Of a DNA stretch of 64,000 nt, positions 1-8,259 are shown in pieces (position 1 is the first letter of the stretch; every line of letters begins with the position of its first letter). Below the pieces are notes generated by a model. The model made no database searches. It was not told the DNA's origin and worked only from the letters and a program-made list of their open reading frames with translations. The stretch is taken from assembly GCA_041396685.1 (NCBI GenBank), contig JAWKYD010000008.1:124001-188000 (forward strand), written 5' to 3'. Origin of the DNA: JAUIAI01 sp041396685 (GTDB lineage: Bacteria > Pseudomonadota > Gammaproteobacteria > Burkholderiales > Burkholderiaceae_E). The translations under genes and the position numbers were made by a program.

Positions 1-2
1 TT

Positions 3-68
3 GCCGAGCTCGTCATCGACGGCAGGGCGAGCCTGCCGATCGAGGCGTTCTCGCTGCGCCGGTTCTGA
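3..68 (+). CDS. C-terminal end of a probable FAD-dependent oxidoreductase (DAO family), partial
   Basis: Reading frame 3 is open from the window edge to a TGA at 66-68 and gives AELVIDGRASLPIEAFSLRRF. The ending 'pFSxxRF', preceded by a hydrophobic strand and an 'x-G-R' turn, is the usual last stretch of D-amino-acid oxidase/sarcosine oxidase-like FAD enzymes. Only about 21 residues are visible, so neither substrate nor start can be assigned. The next gene begins 37 bases downstream on the same strand, so the two may be cotranscribed. Confidence 0.5.
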   Translation, partial: AELVIDGRASLPIEAFSLRRF

Positions 69-105
69 ATCATCAATCGCCTGTCAGCAAGCCGAGGGGG
101 CCGAC

Positions 106-516
106 ATGCAGATCCATGGACGCTGTTATTGCGGGCAGATCACGTTCGAGTTCGACGGCGAGCCGCTCGCCGCGGTGCAGTGCCACTGCCGCGAATGCCA
201 GTACATTTCGGGCGGTCATCCCAACGCGGCGCTGGTCGTCCCGAAGGACGGTTTCCGCTTCACCCGGGGCGAGCCGAAATCATTTGCGCGCAGCGATCTC
301 GAGGTTCCACGCACCCGCCTGTTCTGCGACCACTGCGGCACCTCGCTGGCCACGCTGAGCCCCAAGTTTCCCAATGGCATCATCCTCAAGGTGGGCAGCT
401 TCGACGATCCGTCGGTCTGGAAGCCGGACTTCGCGCAGTACACCAAGGACATGCAACCTTTCCATCACGTTCCGGACGGGCTCAAGGCCTATCGCGAGAC
501 GCCGACCAGCGGCTGA
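106..516 (+). CDS. GFA/CENP-V family zinc-binding protein
   Basis: This 136-residue protein has the cysteine pattern of the GFA (glutathione-dependent formaldehyde-activating enzyme-like) fold: GRCYCGQITFEF near the start, CHCRECQ at about residues 26-32, and FCDHCGTSL at about 67-75. These cysteines bind structural and catalytic zinc in the family. The ATG at 106 is preferred because it places GRCYCG in its usual N-terminal position and is preceded by a G-rich GAGGGGG stretch. The frame is open further upstream, but that part does not look coding. Most genomic GFA proteins have no proven substrate, so a role in glutathione-adduct chemistry is only a family suggestion. Confidence 0.85.
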   Translation: MQIHGRCYCGQITFEFDGEPLAAVQCHCRECQYISGGHPNAALVVPKDGFRFTRGEPKSFARSDLEVPRTRLFCDHCGTSLATLSPKFPNGIILKVGSFDDPSVWKPDFAQYTKDMQPFHHVPDGLKAYRETPTSG

Positions 517-681
517 GCGCCACAATCCTGCCGGCGAAGACCGGCCTGGCACGCGACCCGGCTCGTTGGCGATCATGGGCTGTATCCCCGAGCCAGCCCT
601 TGATCGCCGCCTCGCGTCTCATCACGGCAGGTCTGCGTCGTGGGCCCGTGAGATATTTCAACAGTCTGTCAGGAGAAACCG

Positions 682-978
682 ATGTCGGAGAAATCCACCC
701 GCCCGCAGGCCGTGCCCACCGTGCAACTCGACAACGAGCGTGTGCTGGTCACCGAATGGCGATTCGCACCCGGCGCCGAAACCGGCTGGCACAAGCACGG
801 GCTCGACTATGTGGTGGTGCCGATGACCAGCGGTGATCTGCTTTTGGAAACCCCGAACGGCGACATCCGCGCGCCACTGACGGCCGGCATCTCGTACACC
901 CGCCAGGCCGGCGTCGAGCACAACGTGATCAACGGCAACGACTACGAGTTCGTGTTCGTCGAAATCGAACTGCGCTGA
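682..978 (+). CDS. small single-domain cupin protein
   Basis: This 98-residue protein is a single beta-barrel cupin. Motif 1 is visible as GAETGWHKHGLDYVVVPMTSG (two His of the metal site, with the usual Glu replaced by Asp) and motif 2 around AGISYTRQAGVEHNVIN (third His). An AGGAG ribosome site precedes the ATG at 682. Such small cupins act as metal-dependent dioxygenases, isomerases or simply binding proteins, and the sequence does not decide which. It lies 165 bases after the GFA gene and is convergent with the HCCA isomerase gene that ends at 1036. Confidence 0.8.
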   Translation: MSEKSTRPQAVPTVQLDNERVLVTEWRFAPGAETGWHKHGLDYVVVPMTSGDLLLETPNGDIRAPLTAGISYTRQAGVEHNVINGNDYEFVFVEIELR

Positions 979-1035
979 ACCGCCGCAAGGCCACGACCGT
1001 CGTCGGTGCGGATCCGCTGGCAACGGTTCGGATCG

Positions 1036-1677
1036 CTACCGCTCGAGCCCCTGGTTTTCCAGGTGCCAGCGCAAGGTGTCGATCCGGTCCTGGCCGAAGA
1101 AGGGTTCGCCCTCGAACACGAAAGTGGGCACGCCCCACTGGCCGACTGCGGCGAGCGCCTGCTGGTTGGCCTCGACCTCGCTCATGTGGTCGCCGTTGTC
1201 GATTGCAGCGTCGAGTTCGGCCAGATCGAGGCCCGCACGCGCGGTGGCGTCGGCGAGATGCGCGCCGAGGTGCCAGTCGCGTGTGCCACCGAACAACAGC
1301 TGCGATATCTCGCTGGCGAACTCGAGGCCGCGGCCACGGCGCTGGGCTTCGACGCCGAGCTTGCTGAGCCGGTAGATGTAGGGCTGCTCGTCGGCGATCT
1401 TCAGCGTGGTCATGTCCTGCACGATCGGATCGGGCCTGGGCCAGCGGTCCGACATGCCCAGGAAGCGCGCGCGCCGCGGCCAGTCGAGCGCGATGTAGCG
1501 TGCGCGCACGGCGTTCTGCGGATTGAACAGCATGTCGGGCGCGCGAATCGCCGCGGGCAGCACCACGCGCAAGGCCACGTCGACATCGAAGTCACGGCCC
1601 AGCGCGAGCATGCCCGGCGTGGCCAGATACGAATAGGGGCTGCGAAACGACCAGTAGACGTCGATGGGTTTCGTCAT
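1036..1677 (-). CDS. 2-hydroxychromene-2-carboxylate isomerase family protein (DsbA-like fold)
   Basis: 213 residues. The N-terminus IDVYWSFRSPYSYLATPGM is the signature of the HCCA isomerase / kappa-class glutathione transferase group: a thioredoxin fold with a Ser in the S-P-Y-S turn where DsbA has CxxC. The C-terminal WGVPTFVFEGEPFFGQDRI, with the cis-Pro loop, completes the DsbA-like domain. Characterised members isomerise a chromene carboxylate in naphthalene breakdown, using glutathione; many genomic copies act on unknown substrates. It starts 13 bases after the PRISE-type reductase stop, so the two form an operon with the RraA-like gene upstream. Confidence 0.85.
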   Translation of the reverse strand: MTKPIDVYWSFRSPYSYLATPGMLALGRDFDVDVALRVVLPAAIRAPDMLFNPQNAVRARYIALDWPRRARFLGMSDRWPRPDPIVQDMTTLKIADEQPYIYRLSKLGVEAQRRGRGLEFASEISQLLFGGTRDWHLGAHLADATARAGLDLAELDAAIDNGDHMSEVEANQQALAAVGQWGVPTFVFEGEPFFGQDRIDTLRWHLENQGLER

Positions 1678-1690
1678 CGGAGAACTCCGG

Positions 1691-2761
1691 TCATGGAACG
1701 ATCTTCTCGCGCCGGAAGCGCGTGAGCTGCTCGACGAACATCTGCTCGGTGTCGACCACCTCGTGAAAGCCTGCCCGACGGATCTTGGTCAGATTGGAGA
1801 TCACGTCCCAGGTGGTGCCGAACACGTAGTCGGCGAACGGCCAGGCGACCAGCTCGTCGTAGCGATAGGGCTGCAGGCCATGCTCGCGCTGCAGGCGCGA
1901 CCACAGCTCGCCCTTGTCGGCCATCTGTTCGGTCAGCGACAGGCGCTGTGGCTCGCCGACCGACATCTCGAACACCTCGGCGATCCTGGGCCACAGGTGG
2001 CACCAGCGAAACAGGTCGCCATTGGTGATGTTGTAGGCCTCGTTGGCGCAGGCGGGCGTTTCGGCCGCCCACTGCGCGGCCCGTGCGAACAGCGCTGACT
2101 CGGTTACCTGGTACAGGTTGGTCCAGCCGCCGGGAGCGCCCGGAAAACGTAGCGGCAGGCCGAGTGCCTTGCTGATGGAGGCGTAGACCGCCAGCGCCGG
2201 CACGATGCTCATCGCCGTGCCGGGTGCGAAGCCGCACAGGGTTTGCGGACGCAGTTCGACCCAGTCCCAGCGCTTGCCGCGCTGATGCTCGGTCAGCCAG
2301 TCGATCTGGTCGAAGTAATAGTCGGGCGGCATGTGCCGCGGGTCGGACTCACGAAACGGCGTCTTCAGCGGGCCCAGATGGGTGCCGTAGTATTTGGTGC
2401 CGGTGATCAGCACGACGCGCTCGAGGCCCGGGCTGGCGGCTTCGATTGCGCTCACCGAATGAGCGAGCAGATCACGGTTGGGGCCGACGTTGCTGGCAAA
2501 GCCGCTGGCCGCGCCGCTGGCGGGTTGAAAGCCCGCGAAGAACACATGCGTGACGTCGTTCAGGCCGCCAAGCCGTTGCGCACATTGATCGGCATCGAGT
2601 AGATCGACCGGGATGTGCGTGTAGCGATCCTGCGCCTCGGCCCGGCGGCGCGACAGACCGACCACCTGCCAACCACCGTCGGCCAGCAGGCGCGCGACGA
2701 TGTAGCGGCCGATCACACCCAGCGCGCCGACCACCACGGCTTTTCTCTTTCGTATCGTCAT
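1691..2761 (-). CDS. PRISE-type short-chain dehydrogenase/reductase (NAD-dependent epimerase fold)
   Basis: 356 residues. A Rossmann motif GALGVIGRYI sits at the N-terminus, followed by VVGLSRR where the cofactor phosphate is read. TGTKYYGTHLGP, with the Tyr-Tyr pair, ESDPRHMPPDYYFDQIDWL and WDWVELRPQTLCGFAPG match the plant progesterone-5-beta-reductase/iridoid synthase-like (PRISE) group found in many proteobacteria. In that group a lone Tyr/Lys pair reduces enones using NADPH. The bacterial substrates are unknown. It lies between the RraA-like gene (46-base gap) and the isomerase gene (13-base gap) on the same strand, so the three may process one carbonyl compound. Confidence 0.8.
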   Translation of the reverse strand: MTIRKRKAVVVGALGVIGRYIVARLLADGGWQVVGLSRRRAEAQDRYTHIPVDLLDADQCAQRLGGLNDVTHVFFAGFQPASGAASGFASNVGPNRDLLAHSVSAIEAASPGLERVVLITGTKYYGTHLGPLKTPFRESDPRHMPPDYYFDQIDWLTEHQRGKRWDWVELRPQTLCGFAPGTAMSIVPALAVYASISKALGLPLRFPGAPGGWTNLYQVTESALFARAAQWAAETPACANEAYNITNGDLFRWCHLWPRIAEVFEMSVGEPQRLSLTEQMADKGELWSRLQREHGLQPYRYDELVAWPFADYVFGTTWDVISNLTKIRRAGFHEVVDTEQMFVEQLTRFRREKIVP

Positions 2762-2807
2762 GGACGGGCCACCGAACGTCGTGCGAGAGCAAGGAGCATC
2801 GTCCGCG

Positions 2808-3458
2808 TCAGATGAAGTCGAAGCCCTTGAGGCCGTCGGCGACCTTGGCGGTCATCTCGTCCTCCTTGCGGCGCACGTCGGCCAGGCGGGCGATGGTGGC
2901 TGCCACGCGCGCGCGCGGCACGATCACGACGCCGTCTTCGTCGGCGACCACGATGTCGCCCGAGGCGATGGCCACGCCTCCGATGACGACCGGCGCGCCG
3001 ACCGTACCCGGGCCGTTGCGAGCCGGCGAGTTCGGGCTGACGCCGAGCGCGAAACAGGGCAGGCCGACCTCGCGGATGCCGCGGGTGTCACGCACGCAGC
3101 CGTCGGTGACGAAGCCCGCGATGCCGTTGTTGCGCGCCATGCCGAGCACCAGATCGCCCACCACGGCGCAGCCGGTGTGCGCACCGGTGGCGGCGACCAG
3201 GACGTCGCCGGGCCTGGCCCGCTTGAGGGCGGCCGCCACGGCGAGATTGTCGGCGGCACCGCAATCGCAGGTGAGCACGACCCCGCACAGCGCGCTCTGC
3301 TCGGGATCGACCGGCTTGATGCGGAAATCGAGTGCGCCCTGGCCGCCGAGCGCATCGACCACGAAGCCCGACTGCAGGCCGCGCAAGGCATCGACATCCT
3401 GATCGTCGGGGCGTTCGAAATCGGTGAAGAACTGGATGGCTGGGGCGTCGTCGATCAT
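2808..3458 (-). CDS. RraA-like protein / 4-hydroxy-4-methyl-2-oxoglutarate aldolase family
   Basis: 216 residues from the ATG at 3458, which has a GGAG site just upstream; the frame stays open above it but without coding character. Family features in order are: VVDALGGQG, the long swivelling beta/beta/alpha core with GDVLVAATGAHTGCAVVGDL, VTDGCVRDTRGIREVGLPCFA carrying the G-x-x-R-D catalytic/metal motif, and GDIVVADEDGVVIVP. True RraA binds RNase E, but members with the R-D motif are usually metal-dependent HMG/CHA-type aldolases or oxaloacetate decarboxylases, and the neighbouring isomerase and reductase favour the catabolic reading. Substrate unknown. Confidence 0.8.
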   Translation of the reverse strand: MIDDAPAIQFFTDFERPDDQDVDALRGLQSGFVVDALGGQGALDFRIKPVDPEQSALCGVVLTCDCGAADNLAVAAALKRARPGDVLVAATGAHTGCAVVGDLVLGMARNNGIAGFVTDGCVRDTRGIREVGLPCFALGVSPNSPARNGPGTVGAPVVIGGVAIASGDIVVADEDGVVIVPRARVAATIARLADVRRKEDEMTAKVADGLKGFDFI

Positions 3459-3717
3459 CGTGTGTCTCCGGGGCGCCGTCTCGCGAGGCAGATCGGACGG
3501 GTCTATGCTGGTGCGGGGCCCGACGGGCGCGCCAGCAAGCCGAACCCTGGCTTCGACGGGCGGCGACGTTCGCGGCCGAGCACGCAGCATAACAGGCCGA
3601 CGAAATCGCTCGCGCAGCCCTCGATGCGCCCTCGACTACCCTGGTGGGCCCCGAATCGCTCGCCAACGCGGACCGGCAATTTGCCTGGTCGCCTCGGTTG
3701 GGCCGGTGACGGGCGGA

Positions 3718-4767
3718 TCAGCGGGTCACACCCGGCGGCAGCAGACCGATGCGCGACCAGCGAATGCCGTCCGCTCCCCGTGAGAAGAACACCTGGCGCA
3801 CGCGTCCGACGACATCACGAAGTGGCACTGTGCCGAAGCTGCGCGAGTCGATGCTGGCGGCGCGGTTGTCGCCCAGCGTGAATACCGAGCCTGCCGCGAC
3901 TTTGAAGACCGTCGGTTCTCCTTCCGCATCCGGGGTCCGCCCCGGCGAGTCGGATGCGCCATTGCCCGGGCCGCTGGTGGCGCCGTTCCACGCCACCGTC
4001 CAGCAGCGGTCGTCCCAGCACTCGGTCGAAGGCTGCGCCTGGGTGTCGGAGTCTCGTGCGCTCGCGTCGCTGGCGCGGGCCGACAGATCACGGCCATTGA
4101 CGCTGATATGGCGCCCGTCGATACGAACCTCGTCGCCGGGCAGGCCGATGATGCGCTTGATGTAATAGCGTGTGCGATCGTTCGGCTCGATGAAGATCGC
4201 GATGTCGCCGCGCCGCGCGGCATTGGCGCAGCCCGGACAGTTGTATCGCATGTCGGCGATCAGGTAATCGCCGGGCAACACCGATGGCGCCATGCTCGCA
4301 CTGGGAATGCGGAATGCGCGCACCAGGTGCGTCTGTACCCAGCCGAGCACCAGCGGCAGCGTGATCACGTTGGCGATCAGGAAAACCAGCACGTAGGTGC
4401 CGGATCGTTGCCACGCGCGCAAGCGATGGTCAACCCTGGCGCGCGCACCGCGCCAGGCATCGGCGATCGCGAGGATCCAGATGCCGACCGCGAAGATCAG
4501 CGCCAGCGCGAGCGCCGGGCCGGTGACGATCGCCGGCAGCCAAAGCGCGGTGGCCGCCGGCACCGGCAACGAGCCGAGTACGAACAGCAACAGCCACCAG
4601 ATTGCGCGGTTGGGATCGCCGTTGTAGAGCTGACCCAGGCCGGGCAGCACCAGGGAGAGCAGCGCGGCGAGCCACGGTCGGCGCGGTGCGAGCGGCGCGT
4701 CGGGCGGCACTTGGTCGTCGGCGCCATCGGGCCGAGGCCAGCGTTCGGGTTGCGGCTGGGCACTCAT
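3718..4767 (-). CDS. lepB: signal peptidase I with an N-terminal multi-TM domain
   Basis: 349 residues from the ATG at 4767. The catalytic region carries RIPSASMAPSVLPGDYLI with nucleophile Ser158, RYYIKRIIGLPGDEV with general base Lys204, and the late box TLGDNRAASIDSRSFGTVP. Ahead of it, residues 30-145 hold about four hydrophobic segments beginning LLSLVLPGLGQLYNGD, a TM2-like motif. Two short Cys pairs (C177/C180 and C250/C255) lie in the catalytic half and could form disulfides or bind metal. The start overlaps the previous stop as ATGA, the last gene of a three-gene sigma-factor operon. Signal peptidase I cleaves exported preproteins at the outer face of the inner membrane. This copy looks like a dedicated, sigma-regulated paralogue; a housekeeping copy would be expected elsewhere. 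Confidence 0.85.
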   Translation of the reverse strand: MSAQPQPERWPRPDGADDQVPPDAPLAPRRPWLAALLSLVLPGLGQLYNGDPNRAIWWLLLFVLGSLPVPAATALWLPAIVTGPALALALIFAVGIWILAIADAWRGARARVDHRLRAWQRSGTYVLVFLIANVITLPLVLGWVQTHLVRAFRIPSASMAPSVLPGDYLIADMRYNCPGCANAARRGDIAIFIEPNDRTRYYIKRIIGLPGDEVRIDGRHISVNGRDLSARASDASARDSDTQAQPSTECWDDRCWTVAWNGATSGPGNGASDSPGRTPDAEGEPTVFKVAAGSVFTLGDNRAASIDSRSFGTVPLRDVVGRVRQVFFSRGADGIRWSRIGLLPPGVTR

Positions 4768-5039
4768 TGCGCACCCACCGCGATCCAGGCGCCGAGCACG
4801 AAGCCGGCGGTCTGCGCCAGACCGTAGGCGCCGGCCAGTGCCATTGCGCATGCGCGCCAGAAGCCGATCCTGGCCGGCGGCGCGACTCCCCGGCGAACGG
4901 ACGTCATCGCTACCGGCCCGCGGTTTTCCGCCTCTACGGCGGTGATGCGGGTCAGGACTCGCCTGGCGAAATCGGGCGGCGGGGTCGCGACTGCGTCGTC
5001 GCGCAACAATGCTTCGAAAGGACCGAGGTCGGGTTTCAT
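4764..5039 (-). CDS. small membrane protein, possible anti-sigma factor
   Basis: 91 residues starting at 5039, where its ATG overlaps the sigma-factor stop (ATGA); its own stop overlaps the signal peptidase start in the same way. The N-terminal half is soluble and charged (MKPDLGPFEALLRDDAVATP then PPDFARRVLTRI). A single hydrophobic segment follows at about residues 60-88. The layout of a short cytoplasmic domain plus one TM segment, translationally coupled to an ECF sigma gene, is that of an anti-sigma factor. No zinc-binding HxxxCxxC motif is present, so assignment to a known anti-sigma family is not possible. Function is inferred from position and topology only. Confidence 0.6.
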   Translation of the reverse strand: MKPDLGPFEALLRDDAVATPPPDFARRVLTRITAVEAENRGPVAMTSVRRGVAPPARIGFWRACAMALAGAYGLAQTAGFVLGAWIAVGAQ

Positions 5040-5629
5040 GATTCCTCCATCGAGGCGAGAGCCTGGGCGAGCCGGGCGCGTGCCCGGGTCAGGCGGGTTC
5101 GAAAGGCGCCGGCCGTGCAATCGAGTACCGCGGCCGCGGCCGCGGTACTCAGACCGTCGACATAGGCGAGCGCAATGACCGAGCGATCGGATTCGGGCAG
5201 GCGGTGCAGCGCATCCATCAGGGCCTGGCGTCGCCGTTTCTCGATCAGTCGCGCATCGGGCTGAAGGTCGTCGGATGCCGCCAGCAGATCGATGTCGGCG
5301 TCCGGATCGCGCTGGCCGAGGGGGTGCACATGGCGACGCAGGCTGTCGATCGCCTGTCTTCGTGCGATCGTCAGCAACCAGGTGACGAAGCGTGCCCGGC
5401 GCGGGTCGTAGCGGTGCCGCGCCAGCCAGGCCCTGAGCAGTGTCTCCTGCGCGAGTTCGGCCACCGACCCGTCGTCCAGACCCATTCGTGCCAGAAAGCC
5501 GAACAGGCGCCGCTCGACGCGCGCGACTCGCTCACCGAACTCCCGCGGATCATCGCCGATCACGGTGTCGAGCACCGGGTCGAGCGGCATTGGCGGTTCG
5601 GGGGATTCGGCGGTGGACGGGATCTGCAT
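5036..5629 (-). CDS. ECF-type RNA polymerase sigma factor
   Basis: 197 residues. Region 2 is visible as AELAQETLLRAWLARHRYDP then ARFVTWLLTIARRQAIDSLRR, the part that contacts the -10 element and core polymerase. Region 4 is visible as ALHRLPESDRSVIALAYVDG then LSTAAAAAVLDCTAGAFRTR with the following LTRARARLAQAL helix, which reads the -35 element. Length and the lack of regions 1 and 3 fit an ECF factor. It heads an operon with a small membrane protein and a signal peptidase I, each joined by a 4-base ATGA overlap, so the three are translationally coupled. A second in-frame ATG at 5590 is an alternative start. The inducing signal is probably an envelope or export stress (inference). Confidence 0.85.
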   Translation of the reverse strand: MQIPSTAESPEPPMPLDPVLDTVIGDDPREFGERVARVERRLFGFLARMGLDDGSVAELAQETLLRAWLARHRYDPRRARFVTWLLTIARRQAIDSLRRHVHPLGQRDPDADIDLLAASDDLQPDARLIEKRRRQALMDALHRLPESDRSVIALAYVDGLSTAAAAAVLDCTAGAFRTRLTRARARLAQALASMEES

Positions 5630-5659
5630 GCTCGCTTATACGGCCGGCGGGCCGTTTCG

Positions 5660-5998
5660 TTACCGCTGAAAACGTGCCGAGCGTGTCGCAGGTCGGGCGT
5701 CGGCCTTCCGGAGCATGGCAGACCACACGGAGTTTGTTGCTCTCGGTATCGCGGAATCAGGCGCCGTAGAGGTCCGGGCGAACCTCGGGGCGCAGTGCCG
5801 GCGGGCCCTCGCCATGGCCGCCGACCGCCAGTGCGATCCGGTAGGCGCGATCCACGACCGCCCGGTCGTGGGCGAGGGCGCCGCGCCTGTCATGCTGGTC
5901 GACACCGACATCGACGCCGGGGCCTGGGCCGGGTTGGCCATCGCGATCCAGGGGCGACTCCCCGCCGTGCAGATCCCTCCGCTCAGGCGCCGCACGGC
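5660..5998 (-). pseudogene. decayed VOC/glyoxalase-family gene (C-terminal half)
   Basis: On the minus strand the frame reads HDRAVVDRAYRIALAVGG, then HGEGPPALRPEVRPDLYGA, then a TGA at 5759-5757, then FRDTESNKLRVVCHAPEG. Around the stop this matches the conserved end of VOC proteins, normally like 'H-P-x-Y-Y-G-A-Y-F-R-D-P-D-G-N-K-L-x-V-V-C-H', with the stop where a Tyr is expected. Upstream the similarity moves to another frame (GSRPWIAMANPAQ), so at least one frameshift has also occurred. The N-terminal half is missing and the remnant abuts the stop of the GGDEF/EAL gene at 6002. Seen directly: the stop and the frame change. Assignment as a VOC remnant rests on recalled family consensus. 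Confidence 0.6.
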
Positions 5999-6001
5999 AC
6001 T

Positions 6002-7909
6002 CTAGATCTCGGGCCCGAGCGCGTCGAAGAAGCGCTGCAGGTCGGCAGCCGTACTGGGGCGCGCCAGGTGAAAGCCCTGAGCCTGTGTGCATTTCTCGAC
6101 GCCGAGCAGCGTCAGTTGCTCGGCTGTTTCGACGCCCTCGGCGGTGCTCGGTACGCCCAGGAGCGCGCACAGCGTGGCCACCGCCCGAACGATTGCCGTG
6201 GCGTCGATCCGGCTGCCCAGGCCTTCGATGAAGCTGCGATCGATCTTGATCTTGTCGAATGGAAAGGTGCGCAAGTAAGAGAGCGACGAATAACCGGTAC
6301 CGAAGTCGTCCATCACGATCCGCACGCCGAGCGCCCGCAGCCTGTGCAGACCCTCGAGCGGCGCCCCGCTCTCGGACATCAGTACGGTTTCGGTGAGCTC
6401 GAGCTCGAGCCGCTCGGGCGGCAGGCCGGAGTCGGCCAGCGCCGACGTGACGGTCTCGTACAGATGTGGGTCACCGAACTGACGGGCCGACACGTTGACC
6501 GCGATCCGCACGCTCGACGGCCACGCGGCCGCCGCCGCACAGGCTTCGCGCAACACCCATTCGCCGATCGTGACGATCAGGCCCAATTCCTCGGCCAGTG
6601 GAATGAAGGCATCGGGACCGACTCGGCCGCGGCTCGGCGATTGCCAACGCACGAGGGCTTCGGCGCCGCAGATGCGACCGCTCGCGATGTCGAACACCGG
6701 TTGGTAGTCGACATAGAACTCTTCATCGCGGATGGCCTTGCGCAGATCGAGCTCCAACTGGCGTCTCTCGACCGCCATCTGGTCCATGTCCGGAGAAAAG
6801 TGCTGGAAGCGGCCTCGACCGTGGTGCTTGGCGCTGTACATGGCCAGGTCCGCGCACTTGATCAGTTGCTCGGCGGTGACGCCATCCTGTGGCACGCTGG
6901 CGATGCCGATGCTCACACCGACCAACGCCTCCGTGCCATCGATGTCGAACGGCTGGCTCAGCATGTCGGTGATCCGGCGCGCGATGCCATCGGCGATCGC
7001 CACCGTGACCGGGCCCTCGACGATGATCGCGAACTCGTCACCGCCAAAGCGCGCCACCGTGTCCTGGCCGCGTACGCATCGACGCAGACGCTCGGCGACC
7101 TGCCGCAACAGACGGTCGCCGGCCGAATGCCCGAGTGTGTCGTTCACGCTCTTGAAGCGATCGAGATCCAGGCACATCACGACCGAGGTCTGATGCAGTT
7201 CAACCGAGCGCTCGATGGTGCGCGTCAGGCGCTTGCCGAGCAGGTGCCGGTTGGGCAGGTTCGTCAGCACATCGTGGGTGGCCAGGTGGGCGATGGTCTT
7301 CTCGGCCCGTCGACGCTCGGTTACGTCTTCGACGGTCTGCACACTGCCGCCATCGGCGGCGATCTCGTGTGCAACCCGCACGATGCGGCCGCTCGGCATC
7401 TCGAGTAACGCCGTCGTGGATCGCCTGCTCAATACGAGTCGCATGTAGGGTGTTGCCGCCGGCATGCCGTCGGCGTTCGTGCCGCACAGGACGTCGCTGC
7501 TGGCAACCGCCATTTCGAGCGGCTGACCGCGCAAGGCCTCCGGCGGCGGCAGGCCGAGCACGGTCGAGAAACGCTCGTTGCTCAGGATGATGTTCGAGTC
7601 GTCGTCGAGCAGGCAGAGTCCCTGGGACATGGTGCTCAGCGCCGTTTCGAGCCAACGATTGTTGCGCTCGAGTTCGCGGATCGCCATGGCGAGTCGCCGC
7701 TCGGCTTCGCCCGGGGCGCCGGCGCTTGCGGTGTCCTTGGTGATGTGGCCGGCTATCGACTTCGCCCGGTGCTGCGCGGCTTCGAGGCGCAGGGGCAGCT
7801 CGGGAACGCGCTTGCCTGGCCCGCGTTGTTCGTGCCGCCCGGCGGGGCCCGTCACGTCGGCCGAACGGCGCTCGGTGAGAAGCGCTTGCGCAGGTGGGGC
7901 AGGGATCAT
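6002..7909 (-). CDS. PAS-GGDEF-EAL cyclic-di-GMP enzyme
   Basis: 635 residues from the ATG at 7909. A PAS domain lies at about residues 85-200 (ALSTMSQGLCLLDDDSNIIL). A diguanylate cyclase domain follows with an intact GGDEF at 289-293 and an upstream product-inhibition site R280-x-x-D283. A phosphodiesterase domain then has EAL at 417-419, MDDFGTGYSSLSYL, and DKIKIDRSFI. Both catalytic halves keep their key residues, so it could make and break c-di-GMP. No transmembrane segment or signal peptide is seen; a cytoplasmic PAS sensor would set the balance. The exact start is uncertain: no clear ribosome site precedes 7909, and the first 70 residues are low-complexity and charged. Confidence 0.9.
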   Translation of the reverse strand: MIPAPPAQALLTERRSADVTGPAGRHEQRGPGKRVPELPLRLEAAQHRAKSIAGHITKDTASAGAPGEAERRLAMAIRELERNNRWLETALSTMSQGLCLLDDDSNIILSNERFSTVLGLPPPEALRGQPLEMAVASSDVLCGTNADGMPAATPYMRLVLSRRSTTALLEMPSGRIVRVAHEIAADGGSVQTVEDVTERRRAEKTIAHLATHDVLTNLPNRHLLGKRLTRTIERSVELHQTSVVMCLDLDRFKSVNDTLGHSAGDRLLRQVAERLRRCVRGQDTVARFGGDEFAIIVEGPVTVAIADGIARRITDMLSQPFDIDGTEALVGVSIGIASVPQDGVTAEQLIKCADLAMYSAKHHGRGRFQHFSPDMDQMAVERRQLELDLRKAIRDEEFYVDYQPVFDIASGRICGAEALVRWQSPSRGRVGPDAFIPLAEELGLIVTIGEWVLREACAAAAAWPSSVRIAVNVSARQFGDPHLYETVTSALADSGLPPERLELELTETVLMSESGAPLEGLHRLRALGVRIVMDDFGTGYSSLSYLRTFPFDKIKIDRSFIEGLGSRIDATAIVRAVATLCALLGVPSTAEGVETAEQLTLLGVEKCTQAQGFHLARPSTAADLQRFFDALGPEI

Positions 7910-8259
7910 GGGTCGGGTCCGTGGCAGGCGACGATTTCTTTTCGGAGCAGCGAGTCGTTTTACCGGTAGGCGAAGCCTCCGGGTCCGCGCGGACGTCGCA
8001 GGCGGACGCACGCCGTACCGTTGCTATCGGCGCGCGAGCGGCGGAACTGACGCCTGCAGCAGGCCGTCTGGCCGCCGGATGGCCCCGTTCATCGCCGCTT
8101 CCCGAAACCGGCAGGACGGACCCGACGAGCCCGCTCGCGCGCTGGACACGGGCATGTCGTCCCGCGTATGCAACGGCGCCAGGCGACGCCGCTCGGATCG
8201 ACGAACCAGTGCTGGTCGATGCGGGCACGGCAGCAGGTAGCGCGGCCCTCGTCGGGTAT
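7910..8259. other. non-coding stretch, probably including decayed LysR 3' sequence
   Basis: About 350 bases between the GGDEF/EAL start and the stop inside the LysR fragment. No convincing gene is seen on either strand. Just beyond the fragment stop, minus-strand text such as RIDQHW faintly recalls the 'R-x-D-D-Q-x-x-W' region late in LysR effector domains, so part is probably a worn 3' end of that gene. The upstream control region of the GGDEF/EAL gene must also lie here; no clear promoter was recognised. Confidence 0.35.

Noticed and set aside
5715..6005. A 96-codon plus-strand frame between the sigma factor and GGDEF/EAL gene
   Set aside because: The opposite strand carries recognisable VOC remnants; the plus frame has no family match.
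5204..7408. A 734-codon plus-strand open frame over the sigma factor and GGDEF/EAL genes
   Set aside because: It runs across two well-supported opposite-strand genes and has no recognisable domain or ribosome site.
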